From positions 1 through 64,000 of the forward strand of contig NZ_JAHKPO010000031.1 of NCBI RefSeq assembly GCF_018860365.1: a DNA stretch of 64,000 bases, read 5' to 3'. Of this stretch, positions 54,381-63,537 are shown piece by piece; the stretch's first letter is position 1, and each line of letters begins with the position of its first letter. The notes beneath the pieces are model-generated. The model searched no databases, was not told the DNA's origin, and saw nothing but the letters and a program-made list of their open reading frames with translations. This stretch comes from Arenibacter algicola (lineage in GTDB: Bacteria; Bacteroidota; Bacteroidia; Flavobacteriales; Flavobacteriaceae). Made by a program: the position numbers and the translations under genes.

Positions 54381-55643
54381 ATGCGATTTTTATTTGATGG
54401 TAATACCTGGCAAGAGATTTTTGGTTCTATTGGTAAAAATAGGACCAGGACCATTATTACCGTGATTGGTGTATTATGGGGGATTTTAATTTATATCGTA
54501 TTGTCCGGAGCGGCTAAAGGCTTGGATAATGGGTTCGAGAAGCAATTTCAAAATGTGGCCATGAACAGTATGTTCACTTGGGCTCAGAGCACAAGCATGC
54601 CCTATAAAGGGTTTAAAACAGGAAGACAGTTACAACTTAAATTAAGTGATGGGGTCTTGTTAAAAAATAGGATTCCCGAGATTCAATATATTGCCCCAAG
54701 AAATGTGAAAGGCATTTTTGGAGGTAGCCCGGCCCAGATTATTAGGAGTGGTAAGTCTGGGAATTATGCGGTCTATGGCGATTATCCTATTTCCACAAAA
54801 ATAGCCACCAAGAAAATCTATGATGGCGGTAGATTTATAAATGATGAGGATATTGATGGTGCCAGAAAAGTATGTGTCATTGGGGAGCGCACCCAAAAGG
54901 AGTTGTTTGAAAATGATGAGAATCCCATTGGAGGCTATATAAGAATAGACAATGTGTTTTTCCAAGTAGTAGGGGTGCATAAGTTTACGCCGGGAGGTGG
55001 ATTTGAAAGTGATTCCGATATTTATATACCCTTTACTACCTTCAAAAAATTATACAATACAGGGGAAAATGTGGGTTGGTTCGCTATCGCAGCATATGAC
55101 GATGCCGATGTTATAAAAGTCGAGGAAAATGTGAAGGCGGTTCTAAAGAATATTCACAACGTAAACCCCAAGGATGAGCGTGCCATTGGTTCATTTAACT
55201 TAGGGGAAATATTCAACAGAATTGTAGGTTTTGCAAAGGGTTTGACCTTTATGTCACTAGTGGTAGGGATTGCTACCATTTTGGCGGGAGTCATAGGAAT
55301 CGGGAATATTTTACTTATTTCTGTCAAGGAAAGGACCAAAGAATTGGGAGTTAGGCGCGCTCTTGGGGCTACACCTAGGGAAGTGCGATCTTTAATTATC
55401 CTGGAGTCGGTATTTCTAACCATGCTAGCTGGCATTATGGGAATTATTCTTGGGGCGGGAGTGCTAAGTCTTATCAATAAGTTGACCCAGGGCATGGATT
55501 TCCCCTACGCCAATCCAACCGTACCTATACCCTATGTTTTGGGAGCCTTGGTAATAATGGTGGTCCTAGGTACTTTGATAGGTCTAATACCTGCACAACG
55601 AGCAGTAAGTATAAAACCAATAGACGCTTTAAGAGAAGAATAA
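54381..55643 (+). CDS. MacB-like ABC transporter permease (type B, second cassette)
   Basis: A 420-residue permease placed 1 bp after its partner. The layout is MacB-like with VIGIGNILLISVKERTKELGVRRALGA and the IKPIDALREE C-terminus. The MFTWAQSTSMPYKGFKTGR block links it to the B permease at 49896. It is followed after 31 bp by an adaptor gene. Confidence 0.9.
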   Translation: MRFLFDGNTWQEIFGSIGKNRTRTIITVIGVLWGILIYIVLSGAAKGLDNGFEKQFQNVAMNSMFTWAQSTSMPYKGFKTGRQLQLKLSDGVLLKNRIPEIQYIAPRNVKGIFGGSPAQIIRSGKSGNYAVYGDYPISTKIATKKIYDGGRFINDEDIDGARKVCVIGERTQKELFENDENPIGGYIRIDNVFFQVVGVHKFTPGGGFESDSDIYIPFTTFKKLYNTGENVGWFAIAAYDDADVIKVEENVKAVLKNIHNVNPKDERAIGSFNLGEIFNRIVGFAKGLTFMSLVVGIATILAGVIGIGNILLISVKERTKELGVRRALGATPREVRSLIILESVFLTMLAGIMGIILGAGVLSLINKLTQGMDFPYANPTVPIPYVLGALVIMVVLGTLIGLIPAQRAVSIKPIDALREE

Positions 55644-55674
55644 AACAAACCAATACAAATAAATATATAGTAAA

Positions 55675-56823
55675 ATGAACAAGATTGTAAAATATGTGCT
55701 AATAGGAGTTTTGGTGCTCGGAGCCCTTTGGGCGGCAGCTTTTTTTATAAAATCCAATAGCAAGTCTGCTATCACCTACGAGGTAAAGAATCCTTTTACG
55801 GCCAATATTCAAAAGAAAACGGTGGCAACCGGTAAGGTAGTACCCGAGGATGAGGTAGAGATAAAACCCCAGATTTCAGGTATCATAGATGAAATCTTTT
55901 TGAAAGAGGGCGCCAAGGTAATGGCGGGCGACTTAATAGCCAAAATAAAGGTGGTGCCCAATGAACAGTCCATGAACCAGGCAAGAGGTCGGGTAAAAAA
56001 TGCCGAAATAGCATTGAACAATACTAAGATTGAATATGACCGGAATAAGGCCATATTTGATAAAGGAGTAATATCCTCCCAAGATTTTAATACCCAACAA
56101 CTGCGATATGACCAGGCAAAATTGGAGCTGCAGAATGCTCAGTCGGATTACCAGATTATCCGTGATGGATCGGCAGGAGGTAGCGCTACCGCTAACACCA
56201 ATATCAGGGCAACCGTTTCGGGTACAATACTGGAGATTCCCGTTAAGGAAGGAGATCAGGTAATTCAGAGTAACAACTTTAATGATGGAACTACTATAGC
56301 CACTATTGCCGATTTGAGCATCATGATTTTTGAAGGGAAGGTAGATGAAGGTGAGGTAGGAAAATTGGAACTGGGAATGCCCCTAGAGATTAGTTTGGGC
56401 GCCATTAACGATAAAAAGTTCGATGCCAAACTTAGGTTTATTGCACCTAAGGGCGTGGAGGAATCTGGAGCAGTACAGTTTAAGATAGAGGGCGATGTAG
56501 CCGTGGAGGACGACTTTCTGATACGTGCAGGGTATAGTGCCAATGCCTCTTTGGTGTTGGAAAAAAAAGACAGTGTGTTGGTAATTCCCGAGGCCTATCT
56601 ACAATTTGACAAGGTAACGGATAAACCCTTTGTTGAAGTGGCCGTAGGTACTGTGGAGGAGCAAAAATTTGAAAGAAAGGATGTTGAGATCGGGATTTCG
56701 GATGGAGTAAATGTGGAAATCGTTTCAGGAATAACCAAAGATGACAAGGTAAAGATTTGGAACAAGACAGAGCCCATAAAGAAGGGCACGGAGGAAGAAG
56801 ATGAATCGGCAGAAGGAAATTAA
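55675..56823 (+). CDS. Periplasmic adaptor subunit (HlyD/MacA-like), second cassette
   Basis: A 382-residue membrane-fusion protein paralogous to the one at 51245 (shared KKTVATGKVVPEDEVEIKPQISG-type start of the lipoyl domain, NTNIRATVSGTILEIPVKEG, and the GVISSQDF segment of the hairpin). It has an N-terminal helix (about 5-27) and an acidic C-terminal tail (EEEDESAEGN) that the first copy lacks. It precedes the TolC gene by 30 bp. Confidence 0.92.
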   Translation: MNKIVKYVLIGVLVLGALWAAAFFIKSNSKSAITYEVKNPFTANIQKKTVATGKVVPEDEVEIKPQISGIIDEIFLKEGAKVMAGDLIAKIKVVPNEQSMNQARGRVKNAEIALNNTKIEYDRNKAIFDKGVISSQDFNTQQLRYDQAKLELQNAQSDYQIIRDGSAGGSATANTNIRATVSGTILEIPVKEGDQVIQSNNFNDGTTIATIADLSIMIFEGKVDEGEVGKLELGMPLEISLGAINDKKFDAKLRFIAPKGVEESGAVQFKIEGDVAVEDDFLIRAGYSANASLVLEKKDSVLVIPEAYLQFDKVTDKPFVEVAVGTVEEQKFERKDVEIGISDGVNVEIVSGITKDDKVKIWNKTEPIKKGTEEEDESAEGN

Positions 56824-56853
56824 TGGTAATATCAATCAAAAAACAATCAAAAC

Positions 56854-58194
56854 ATGAAAATTAAGATAATTATAGGGTTGTTTATTTTCTGTTGTGGCAT
56901 ACTATCCGCTCAAGAAAAAAAATGGACCCTGGAAGAATGTGTTTACTATGCTGTGGAGAATAATTTGACCATAGAGCAGTATGAACTTGATCTTGAAAAT
57001 TCCAAAATTGATAAATCCGATGCCATCGGTGATATGTTGCCCAATTTTAATGCCAATGCCAGTCTTTCTGGTAATTCGGGGCTTGTTTTGGATCAATCCA
57101 GGAACCAACAGGTTACAGGGACCGTAACAACGGCATCAGGAGGCTTTAGTTCCTCGGTAAATTTATTTGATGGACTTAGGAATATTCATAGGTTAAACAG
57201 GGCAAAATTGAATGCCTTGGCCAATCAATATAGATTGGATAACTTAAAGGACGATATTATGCTTGCGGTGGCCAATGCCTACCTACAAGTTTTGTCCAAT
57301 AAGGAGTCGCTTAAGGTTTTTAGGGCTCAATATGCCGTAACCGAGCAGGATTTGGTGAGGACCAAGGAATTGGTGGATGCCGGCGTGGTTCCAAGAGGCG
57401 ATTTATTGGAAATAGAGGCTACTGCTGCCAATCAGGAACAGCAAATTGTAAATGGGGAGAATCAAGTATTGATCTCCAGGATAAGCTTGGCACAACTCCT
57501 TCAGATCAGGGACTACGAAAATTTTGATATCGCTGATGAGGAATTTGATATTCCTCCCTCCAATATATTGGACTATACCCCCAAAACCATTTTCGACAAA
57601 GCCCTTACCTTTAGGAATGATATTAAATTCTCGCTGTCCAATGTGGAATTGGCTCAAAAAGATTTACAAATTGCCAAAGGTGCAGTTTACCCAACCTTAG
57701 GGGCTTTCTTTAATTATGGCACGCGATACTCAAGCGAATTTAGGGATCCGTTAACCTTTAATAGGATCGCTTTTGCAGATCAGTTGTATTTAACAGATGG
57801 TATTGCTTATGGACTGCAGTTGAATATTCCGGTATTCAATGGGTTTAGTGTTAACAACAATATTAAAAGGGCCAAAATTGGGGTAGAGAAGTCACGTTTG
57901 CAGTTGGAACAGGACAAATTGGATTTGGAAACCAATATTAATCAGGCCTATGTAGATGTTAAGAGTTTTTCCAAAGCCTATGAAGCTGCCCAAAAAACAT
58001 TGGATGCACGCAGGTTGGCCTATAATTATTCGAAAGAGCGATTTGATGTTGGCCTAATGAACGCCTTCGATTTTAGTCAGTCACAGTCCAGGGTAGATAA
58101 TGCGGAGGCAGAATTGATTAGGACAAAATATGACTTTATATTTAGGTTAAAGGTTCTGGAATTTTATTTTGGTTTACCTATAACATTGGATTAA
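56854..58194 (+). CDS. TolC family outer-membrane efflux protein
   Basis: A 446-residue outer-membrane channel with a signal peptide (1-20, ending GILSA-Q), repeated TolC/OEP long-helix segments (about 25-215 and 240-430) and the typical YSKERFDVGLMNAFDFSQSQ block near the end. It is the only exit duct for the two permease-adaptor cassettes and closes the efflux operon, 18 bp before tsaB. Confidence 0.93.
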   Translation: MKIKIIIGLFIFCCGILSAQEKKWTLEECVYYAVENNLTIEQYELDLENSKIDKSDAIGDMLPNFNANASLSGNSGLVLDQSRNQQVTGTVTTASGGFSSSVNLFDGLRNIHRLNRAKLNALANQYRLDNLKDDIMLAVANAYLQVLSNKESLKVFRAQYAVTEQDLVRTKELVDAGVVPRGDLLEIEATAANQEQQIVNGENQVLISRISLAQLLQIRDYENFDIADEEFDIPPSNILDYTPKTIFDKALTFRNDIKFSLSNVELAQKDLQIAKGAVYPTLGAFFNYGTRYSSEFRDPLTFNRIAFADQLYLTDGIAYGLQLNIPVFNGFSVNNNIKRAKIGVEKSRLQLEQDKLDLETNINQAYVDVKSFSKAYEAAQKTLDARRLAYNYSKERFDVGLMNAFDFSQSQSRVDNAEAELIRTKYDFIFRLKVLEFYFGLPITLD

Positions 58195-58196
58195 GT

Positions 58197-58204
58197 TATA
58201 TTTG
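58197..58204 (+). promoter_or_regulatory. -7 box immediately upstream of tsaB
   Basis: TATATTTG ends 8 nt before the tsaB ATG, directly after the TolC stop codon. Transcription from it would give an almost leaderless tsaB mRNA. No -33 TTG lies at the normal distance. Confidence 0.4.
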
Positions 58205-58212
58205 CGGTCTAT

Positions 58213-58884
58213 ATGACTATGATATTAAATTTAGAGACTGCAACCACCAATTGTTCAGTGAGTATTGCTAGGAATGGGGAAATAATTTATTTAAGGGAAG
58301 ATAATAGTCCCAATTATTCGCATTCGGAACAGTTGCACATTTTTATAGAGGAAGCTTTGAAAGGGGCTTCCTTGACTTTTAAGGATATATCCGCCATTGC
58401 CGTGAGCAAGGGGCCGGGGTCCTACACTGGTCTGCGCATAGGAGTGTCAGCAGCCAAGGGACTTTGTTTCTCGTTGGATCTCCCGCTGATCTCGGTTTCT
58501 ACCTTGGAAAGTTTGGCCAAGCAGGGATATGCAAAAAACTATGATTTTATAATTCCTCTATTGGATGCCAGGAGAATGGAAGTGTATTCGGCAGTTTTTG
58601 ATGCGGAAGGGAACAATATAAGGGAGACCAGGGCAGAAATAATCAACAAGGACAGCTTTTTGGAATACGCTCAAAAAGGCAGTGTTTTATTAATTGGGGA
58701 CGGAGCGGAGAAATGCCGGGAACTGTTGGATCATCCAAATTTTAATTATCATTCGGCATTGCCCACAGCTAACGAGATGGGAGAATTGTCCTATAAAAAG
58801 TTCAAAGCAAACGATTTTGAAAATGTCGCTTACTTTGAACCGTATTATTTAAAGGATTTTATGCTGCCAACCAAAAAGGCTTAG
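58213..58884 (+). CDS. tsaB: tRNA threonylcarbamoyladenosine biosynthesis protein TsaB
   Basis: A partner of TsaD in making t6A37 on tRNAs that read ANN codons. Its 223 residues show the ASKHA start (ILNLETATTNCSVSIARNGEI), the AVSKGPGSYTGLRIGVSAAKGL block and the LLDARRMEVYSAVF segment, all typical of TsaB. Length is normal. Its stop overlaps the stop of the convergent MscS gene by four bases. Confidence 0.95.
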   Translation: MTMILNLETATTNCSVSIARNGEIIYLREDNSPNYSHSEQLHIFIEEALKGASLTFKDISAIAVSKGPGSYTGLRIGVSAAKGLCFSLDLPLISVSTLESLAKQGYAKNYDFIIPLLDARRMEVYSAVFDAEGNNIRETRAEIINKDSFLEYAQKGSVLLIGDGAEKCRELLDHPNFNYHSALPTANEMGELSYKKFKANDFENVAYFEPYYLKDFMLPTKKA

Positions 58885-59717
58885 GCCTTAGGCTGGTGGA
58901 TAACCCTTTGTGGGAATGGAATCTCAATTCCGGCGGCATCAAACCTGTTTTTCAGCTCTTCCATAACATGGAAGTGGGCCGCCCAAAATACTTCATTTTT
59001 GGCCCAAAAACGCAGGGAGAGATTAACGGAGCTATCGCCCAATTCGGCCACATATACTTCGGGAGCCGGATCCTTAAGGATGTTCTCGTTCTCCGAGCAT
59101 ATCTGTAACAATATATCCTTTGCCTCCTTAATATTGGAATTATATCCTATGCCTACCGCTATTTTGTCCCTACGGGTGTTTTGGGCATTATAATTAATAA
59201 TATTATTGTTGGACAATTGACCATTGGGAACAACGGCAATTTGATTTCCAAAAGTGCTTATTTTAGTTGTGAAAATGGTGATTTCTTTAACCGTGCCATC
59301 TACACCCTGCGCCGATATAAAATCACCTACCTTAAACGGTTTAAAGACTAATATAAGTACTCCTCCCGCAAAATTGGCCAAGGAGCCTTGCAAGGCCAAA
59401 CCAACGGCCAGGCCAGCGGCACCAATAATGGCTACCAAGGAAGAAGATTGTACACCCAATTGTGTGATAACCAGTACGAATAGCATTAATTTTAAACCGA
59501 TACTCACAAAACTTTGAAGGAACGATTCCAAAGAAGGGTCGTATTCCGTCTTCCTAAAGAACTTTCTAACCATTCTATTGACCAATCTAATTACCCAAAG
59601 CCCTACGATAAGTATAAGTACGGAAGTGACTATAGAGGTGACTAATCCGGGCAGAATTTCCCACGCCCATTCTTGAGCTTTAGCAATATTATCTTCGTAT
59701 TCGTTAAATATATTCAT
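58881..59717 (-). CDS. Small-conductance mechanosensitive channel (MscS family)
   Basis: Opens under membrane tension to release solutes during osmotic down-shock. The 278 residues are close to E. coli MscS. Three N-terminal helices (about 20-45, 65-90, 95-125) are followed by the pore helix Gly/Ala pattern (IIGAAGLAVGLALQGSLANFAGG) and the cytoplasmic vestibule (VGDFISAQGVDGTVKEITIF, VPNGQLSNNNIINY). It is convergent with tsaB. Confidence 0.94.
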   Translation of the reverse strand: MNIFNEYEDNIAKAQEWAWEILPGLVTSIVTSVLILIVGLWVIRLVNRMVRKFFRKTEYDPSLESFLQSFVSIGLKLMLFVLVITQLGVQSSSLVAIIGAAGLAVGLALQGSLANFAGGVLILVFKPFKVGDFISAQGVDGTVKEITIFTTKISTFGNQIAVVPNGQLSNNNIINYNAQNTRRDKIAVGIGYNSNIKEAKDILLQICSENENILKDPAPEVYVAELGDSSVNLSLRFWAKNEVFWAAHFHVMEELKNRFDAAGIEIPFPQRVIHQPKA

Positions 59718-59848
59718 GTAATTTTAAATTTTTGCAAAACAATAAAAATTCCGGTTCCTTGTCAAATTCTAAGCACTAAACAATTGTTAATCTTGGGAGC
59801 TTGCACTTAAGGTTCTAACTGTCCGCGTGCTATAATAAAAAGACAGTA

Positions 59849-59875
59849 CAAAAAAAGCGCCTTTTAACGGCGCTT
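59849..59875 (-). terminator. Terminator of the dodecin gene
   Basis: On the minus strand aagcgcc pairs with ggcgctt (59855-59861 with 59869-59875) around a 7-nt loop and is followed by at least six T (59849-59854 region). It lies just after the dodecin stop. Confidence 0.8.
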
Positions 59876-59897
59876 GTTGATTGAAATGCGAATAAAA

Positions 59898-60098
59898 TTA
59901 ATTCACTTCAAAAGTAATTTTAACGTTTACACGATAATCGTCCAATTTCCCATCCTTAACCGTTGCACTTTGTTCTTTAATGTAGACCGAACGTATATTT
60001 TTCACTGATTTGGAAGCTTGCTCTACAGCTTTTTTAGCAGCATCCTCCCATCCTTTGTTTGAATTTGCAAGTACTTCGATAACTTTTAAGATAGCCAT
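59898..60098 (-). CDS. Dodecin (flavin-binding/storage protein)
   Basis: A 66-residue protein that assembles as a hollow dodecamer binding flavins. The whole family pattern is present: MAILKVIEVLANSNKGWEDA, then the helix KKAVEQASKSVKNIRS, then three beta strands (SVYIKEQSATV, YRVNVKITFEV). The usual flavin-stacking Trp of dodecins may be represented by Trp17. It is read in the same direction as, and about 70 bp downstream of, the Nfu gene. Confidence 0.93.
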   Translation of the reverse strand: MAILKVIEVLANSNKGWEDAAKKAVEQASKSVKNIRSVYIKEQSATVKDGKLDDYRVNVKITFEVN

Positions 60099-60167
60099 AA
60101 TATTTAGTTTTAGATTCTCTTAAAGTTAACAAATAAAAGCTAGAATTCGCACTTTTAATATTGAAAA

Positions 60168-61070
60168 TCAACCATTTAAGGCAACCACTTCATTCACCAT
60201 ATCGCCCATCATATTTTTGAGCATGGTTTCAATACCATTTTTTAAGGTATAGGTAGACGAGGGGCAGCCGCTACAGGCACCTTGCAAAATAACGTTTACT
60301 GTTTTTGTGTCCTCTTCATAAGACTTAAAAAGAATATTGCCACCATCACTAGCTACGGCCGGTTTTACATACTCTTCCAAAATATCAATGATCTGCTTGG
60401 ATATGTCGTCCAAATTGGTGTCCTCCAATTGGGCTTCCGGGGCAGTTGTTTTTTGTTGTTGAAGACTCTTGGCCGATACCACTTCTTTGCCAGCAGCAAT
60501 AAAATCCCTGATTTTCTCACGAAGTTCCAAGGTAATATCGTCCCATTCCGCAACATCGTACTTGTTTATGGAAACATAATTTACATCAAAAAACACTTCT
60601 TTTACAAAGGGAAGCATAAATAGCTGCTTGGCCAATTCTGAATCCTTGGCCTCATCTATGTTCTTGAATTCAAAAATTGTTGGTACAATTCTTTTGTTGG
60701 TCACGAATTTCATCACGGACGGATTGGGAGTAACTTCCGCATACACCGTTACTGCAACCTTCTTTTGATTTTCATCCTCCTTAACAACAGGCTCGCCGGC
60801 ATTAAGATAATCTACCAACTGCTGTGCCACACTATCCTTAACATCGTCCCATTCCACAATATCATAACGCTCCAATCCTATAAAGTTACCTGATATATAC
60901 ACCGTTTTTATAAAAGGCAGGTAAAATAACTGTTGGGCCAAAGGCGAAATTTTAGCTTCGTCTATGTTTTTAAATTCGTAGTTATTATTTTTTGTGATGA
61001 AATGATTAGTTTCAAATTTAAGTATCGCCGGATTCTTCGTGGGCACCACGGTAATTACAAACTCCTCCAT
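60168..61070 (-). CDS. NifU-like Fe-S scaffold/carrier with two Nfu N-terminal domains
   Basis: Carries and delivers Fe-S clusters. The 300-residue protein has two tandem Nfu_N-type domains (about 4-93 and 107-197) that repeat the pattern P-N-P-(A/S)-(I/V)-(L/M)-K-F, then NIDEAK...LAxQLF, then YDxxEWDD. A Gln-rich linker leads to a C-terminal NifU domain (about 220-300) with CSGCPSST (Cys266, Cys269), the cluster ligands. Ordinary Nfu proteins have one N-terminal domain, so one has been duplicated. A possible minus-strand -7 box TACTTTTG is at 61085-61092. Confidence 0.93.
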   Translation of the reverse strand: MEEFVITVVPTKNPAILKFETNHFITKNNNYEFKNIDEAKISPLAQQLFYLPFIKTVYISGNFIGLERYDIVEWDDVKDSVAQQLVDYLNAGEPVVKEDENQKKVAVTVYAEVTPNPSVMKFVTNKRIVPTIFEFKNIDEAKDSELAKQLFMLPFVKEVFFDVNYVSINKYDVAEWDDITLELREKIRDFIAAGKEVVSAKSLQQQKTTAPEAQLEDTNLDDISKQIIDILEEYVKPAVASDGGNILFKSYEEDTKTVNVILQGACSGCPSSTYTLKNGIETMLKNMMGDMVNEVVALNG

Positions 61071-61149
61071 TTAAATATTTTTTACAAAAGTACGAAGGTT
61101 TTCTAAGTTATGGCATATATAATAATGTAGTATTTCAACCGTTATAATT

Positions 61150-61157
61150 TATATTTG
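61150..61157 (+). promoter_or_regulatory. -7 box of the PorP/SprF gene
   Basis: TATATTTG matches TAnnTTTG, 31 nt before the ATG. No clear -33 partner is seen. Confidence 0.35.
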
Positions 61158-61188
61158 GTCGATGTTATTAACACACCCCTCATCCTAA

Positions 61189-62181
61189 ATGAAACAACAT
61201 TTATTGATTTTACTTTCATTTTTTGCGATGGGCTATCAGTCCATTGCTCAAGAAGGCGTTCCTGTCTATTTTGATTATTTAGCGGATAATTACTATTTGG
61301 TATACCCATCTATGGCCGGAATTGGTGAAGGAGGGAAAATTAGGGCAACTATTAGAAAACAATGGTTTAGTGTGGATGAGGCTCCCAATATGCAGACCTT
61401 AAACGCACATTTTAGGGTTGGTGAAAGTAGTGGCTACGGAGCAACCGTCTTTAATGATGCCAATGGTTATCATTCCCAAACGGGATTTAAGCTTACCTAT
61501 GCACATCATTTGAGATTGGGCGGGGATTTTAGAAGTCTAAATCAACTCTCTTTCGGACTAAGTGCGGGAATTCAACAAAGTAATTTGGACGAGTCGGAGT
61601 TTGTTTCTGTTATTCCAGATCCAATAATTACGGGTTCCAGGAATAGTGTAGGCTATTTTAATATGGATTTGGGAATGTCTTATAATTATATGGAATTCTA
61701 TGCCCATGCAGCCGTTCATAATCTAATGGGGAGAGGTAGGGATCTATATTCGGCCATAGAGTCCAATAACTTAAGAAAATACTTAATATCATCGGGTTAC
61801 GTGTTTGGGAAGAGCGAATGGCAGGTAGAGCCTTCCGTACTATTTCAGTTTACGGAGTTTACCCAAGAAAAAGCTATCGATATAAACGCCAAAGTCTATA
61901 AAAGTGTGGATTTTGGAACGGTTTGGGGCGGTGTTTCCTACCGAAGAAGTTTTGATGGTGCCCAATACCAAACTACTAGCGATTTTGGGGAACAGCGTTT
62001 ACAGCTTTTTACGCCAATAGTGGGGGTTAACTACAGGAATTTTCTGGTCTCCTACAACTATTCCTACCAAATGGGGGATGTTAGATTTGACAACGGTGGA
62101 TTTCACCAAATTACCCTGGGGTACGATTTTGGACAATCCGAGAAAAGATACGATTGTAAATGTCCGGCAGTTAACTACTAA
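61189..62181 (+). CDS. PorP/SprF family type IX secretion membrane protein
   Basis: A 330-residue outer-membrane beta-barrel with a signal peptide (1-20, ending SIAQ). The start of the mature part, PVYFDYLADNYYLVYPSMAGIGEGGKIRATIRKQWFSVDEAP, is the PorP/SprF signature, followed by barrel strands ending in FHQITLGYDFGQ. Family members assist secretion of type B C-terminal-domain cargo such as gliding adhesins and are normally next to their cargo gene. No large adhesin gene adjoins it here. The extra C-terminus after the last strand contains CKC. Confidence 0.92.
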   Translation: MKQHLLILLSFFAMGYQSIAQEGVPVYFDYLADNYYLVYPSMAGIGEGGKIRATIRKQWFSVDEAPNMQTLNAHFRVGESSGYGATVFNDANGYHSQTGFKLTYAHHLRLGGDFRSLNQLSFGLSAGIQQSNLDESEFVSVIPDPIITGSRNSVGYFNMDLGMSYNYMEFYAHAAVHNLMGRGRDLYSAIESNNLRKYLISSGYVFGKSEWQVEPSVLFQFTEFTQEKAIDINAKVYKSVDFGTVWGGVSYRRSFDGAQYQTTSDFGEQRLQLFTPIVGVNYRNFLVSYNYSYQMGDVRFDNGGFHQITLGYDFGQSEKRYDCKCPAVNY

Positions 62182-62254
62182 TTCCTAAGTTGCGTTTCGC
62201 AGTTGGTATAATTTCCTTTTTTATTGATGAATAGTTCACGGATGTACAATAATT

Positions 62255-62291
62255 AAATGTTCAATAGATTCGCTAGATCCATTGAACATTT
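62255..62291. terminator. Inverted repeat between convergent PorP/SprF and VWA genes
   Basis: aaatgttcaat (62255-62265) pairs perfectly with attgaacattt (62281-62291), and after one mismatch three more base pairs extend inward. The loop is long and the T run is weak, so terminator strength is uncertain. The position between convergent genes fits a bidirectional terminator. Confidence 0.45.
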
Positions 62292-62358
62292 GCTTTATAT
62301 CTTTCATTTATTTACAACTTTAAGTAAAGCATAGACAAGACTTTTTTGCCTAAACGGA

Positions 62359-63537
62359 TTACTCCCAGCTATAATTCTTTTTGGCCGCCTGTTTTTGAAT
62401 GGCGGTAAGCATGGCATTCTCCAATTCACCCTTCTCATCATTCTTTTTCTGCGAGGCTATATAGGCTTCCCTTTTGCTGTTCAGGTCTTGGATTTTTTTT
62501 TGAATGTCGCTGCGCTCTCTTTTCTTTCCTTCTATGTAAGAAGTAATTTCGGCTTTGGATTTTTCCTTTAACTCCATAGGCAGTTGTTCCTTTTTAATCT
62601 TGTCTATGTCAAAATCCTCAGCCTTGGAAGCATCAACTAAGTCCCAGGAGGAATTACTGTAAAGTCTGGACGATTTGCTAACCGCTCTTTTAACCGCAAC
62701 AACTTCCTCCATTTCCATGGCATTACTGTCCTGGGCGCTTTGCTGTTGTATTTTTGAGGCACCTAAGGCCCCATAGGAAATATAGGTTTTGTTCAGTTTG
62801 GAATTTAATTTTATGATTACATCATCATAAGGGGTGGTTATATGCACCACTTCACGGTTATGGTCAATGGCCATATATTCTCCTCCTGTTTGTTGGGCCC
62901 CATTTTTCCATCCCGTATTGATTCCTTGCTCGTAGGCACCACAAAAAATGGTATTTACAATAACATCCTTTTCCTTGGCATTGGCAACGGCATCCTTATA
63001 ATTTAATTTTCCTTGAGTAAAGGGTTCATTGCCGGCAATAAAGATCATCTTTAGCTGGTCGGGATTTTTTCCCCAATCCAATTGGCTCAAAGAAGTTTGG
63101 ATTACTTGCCCGCAATATTCTTCCCCTCCATTGGTGGACAGGGAGAATAGTTTTTCTGATATCTCATCCAGATCACCGCTAAAGCCCAAAACCTGTTGAA
63201 TAAATCCTTCCCTGGAGGATAAATTATCGTTTCCGTATTGGTAGAGGGCAATCTGCAACTGAGGCCTGCCATCGTTGCCGCATTTGGCATTCGTAAATTT
63301 GTTCACAATATCCCATAATTGCGCTTTCGCCTGATTAATTAGTCCGTCCATACTATTGCTGGTATCCAGCAAAAGAGCAATCTTAACCATATTATTGGCC
63401 GGCTTGGAATCTTCCATGACCACTTCGGTGAAAACAGGGTCTTTTAGAGTATTCCCATTATTAAGATCGTTGCCAAAACTTTGGCCCATTCCTAGGGTAA
63501 GAGCCCCTAAAACTAATATTTGCTTTACATTTTTCAT
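62359..63537 (-). CDS. Secreted von Willebrand factor type A domain protein
   Basis: A 392-residue protein with a signal peptide (1-22, ending QSFG-N). A VWA domain at about 50-240 has the MIDAS motif DTSNSM (Asp58), and the fold is intact over VKIALLLDTS through VNTIFCGAYEQG. The C-terminal third (about 310-392) is a charged, probably coiled-coil region rich in Lys and Glu (KEKSKAEITSYIEGKKRERSDIQ). It binds a ligand or partner through a divalent cation in the periplasm or on the surface; the specific role is unknown. A further secreted-protein gene starts 314 bp away on the opposite strand. Confidence 0.85.
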   Translation of the reverse strand: MKNVKQILVLGALTLGMGQSFGNDLNNGNTLKDPVFTEVVMEDSKPANNMVKIALLLDTSNSMDGLINQAKAQLWDIVNKFTNAKCGNDGRPQLQIALYQYGNDNLSSREGFIQQVLGFSGDLDEISEKLFSLSTNGGEEYCGQVIQTSLSQLDWGKNPDQLKMIFIAGNEPFTQGKLNYKDAVANAKEKDVIVNTIFCGAYEQGINTGWKNGAQQTGGEYMAIDHNREVVHITTPYDDVIIKLNSKLNKTYISYGALGASKIQQQSAQDSNAMEMEEVVAVKRAVSKSSRLYSNSSWDLVDASKAEDFDIDKIKKEQLPMELKEKSKAEITSYIEGKKRERSDIQKKIQDLNSKREAYIASQKKNDEKGELENAMLTAIQKQAAKKNYSWE

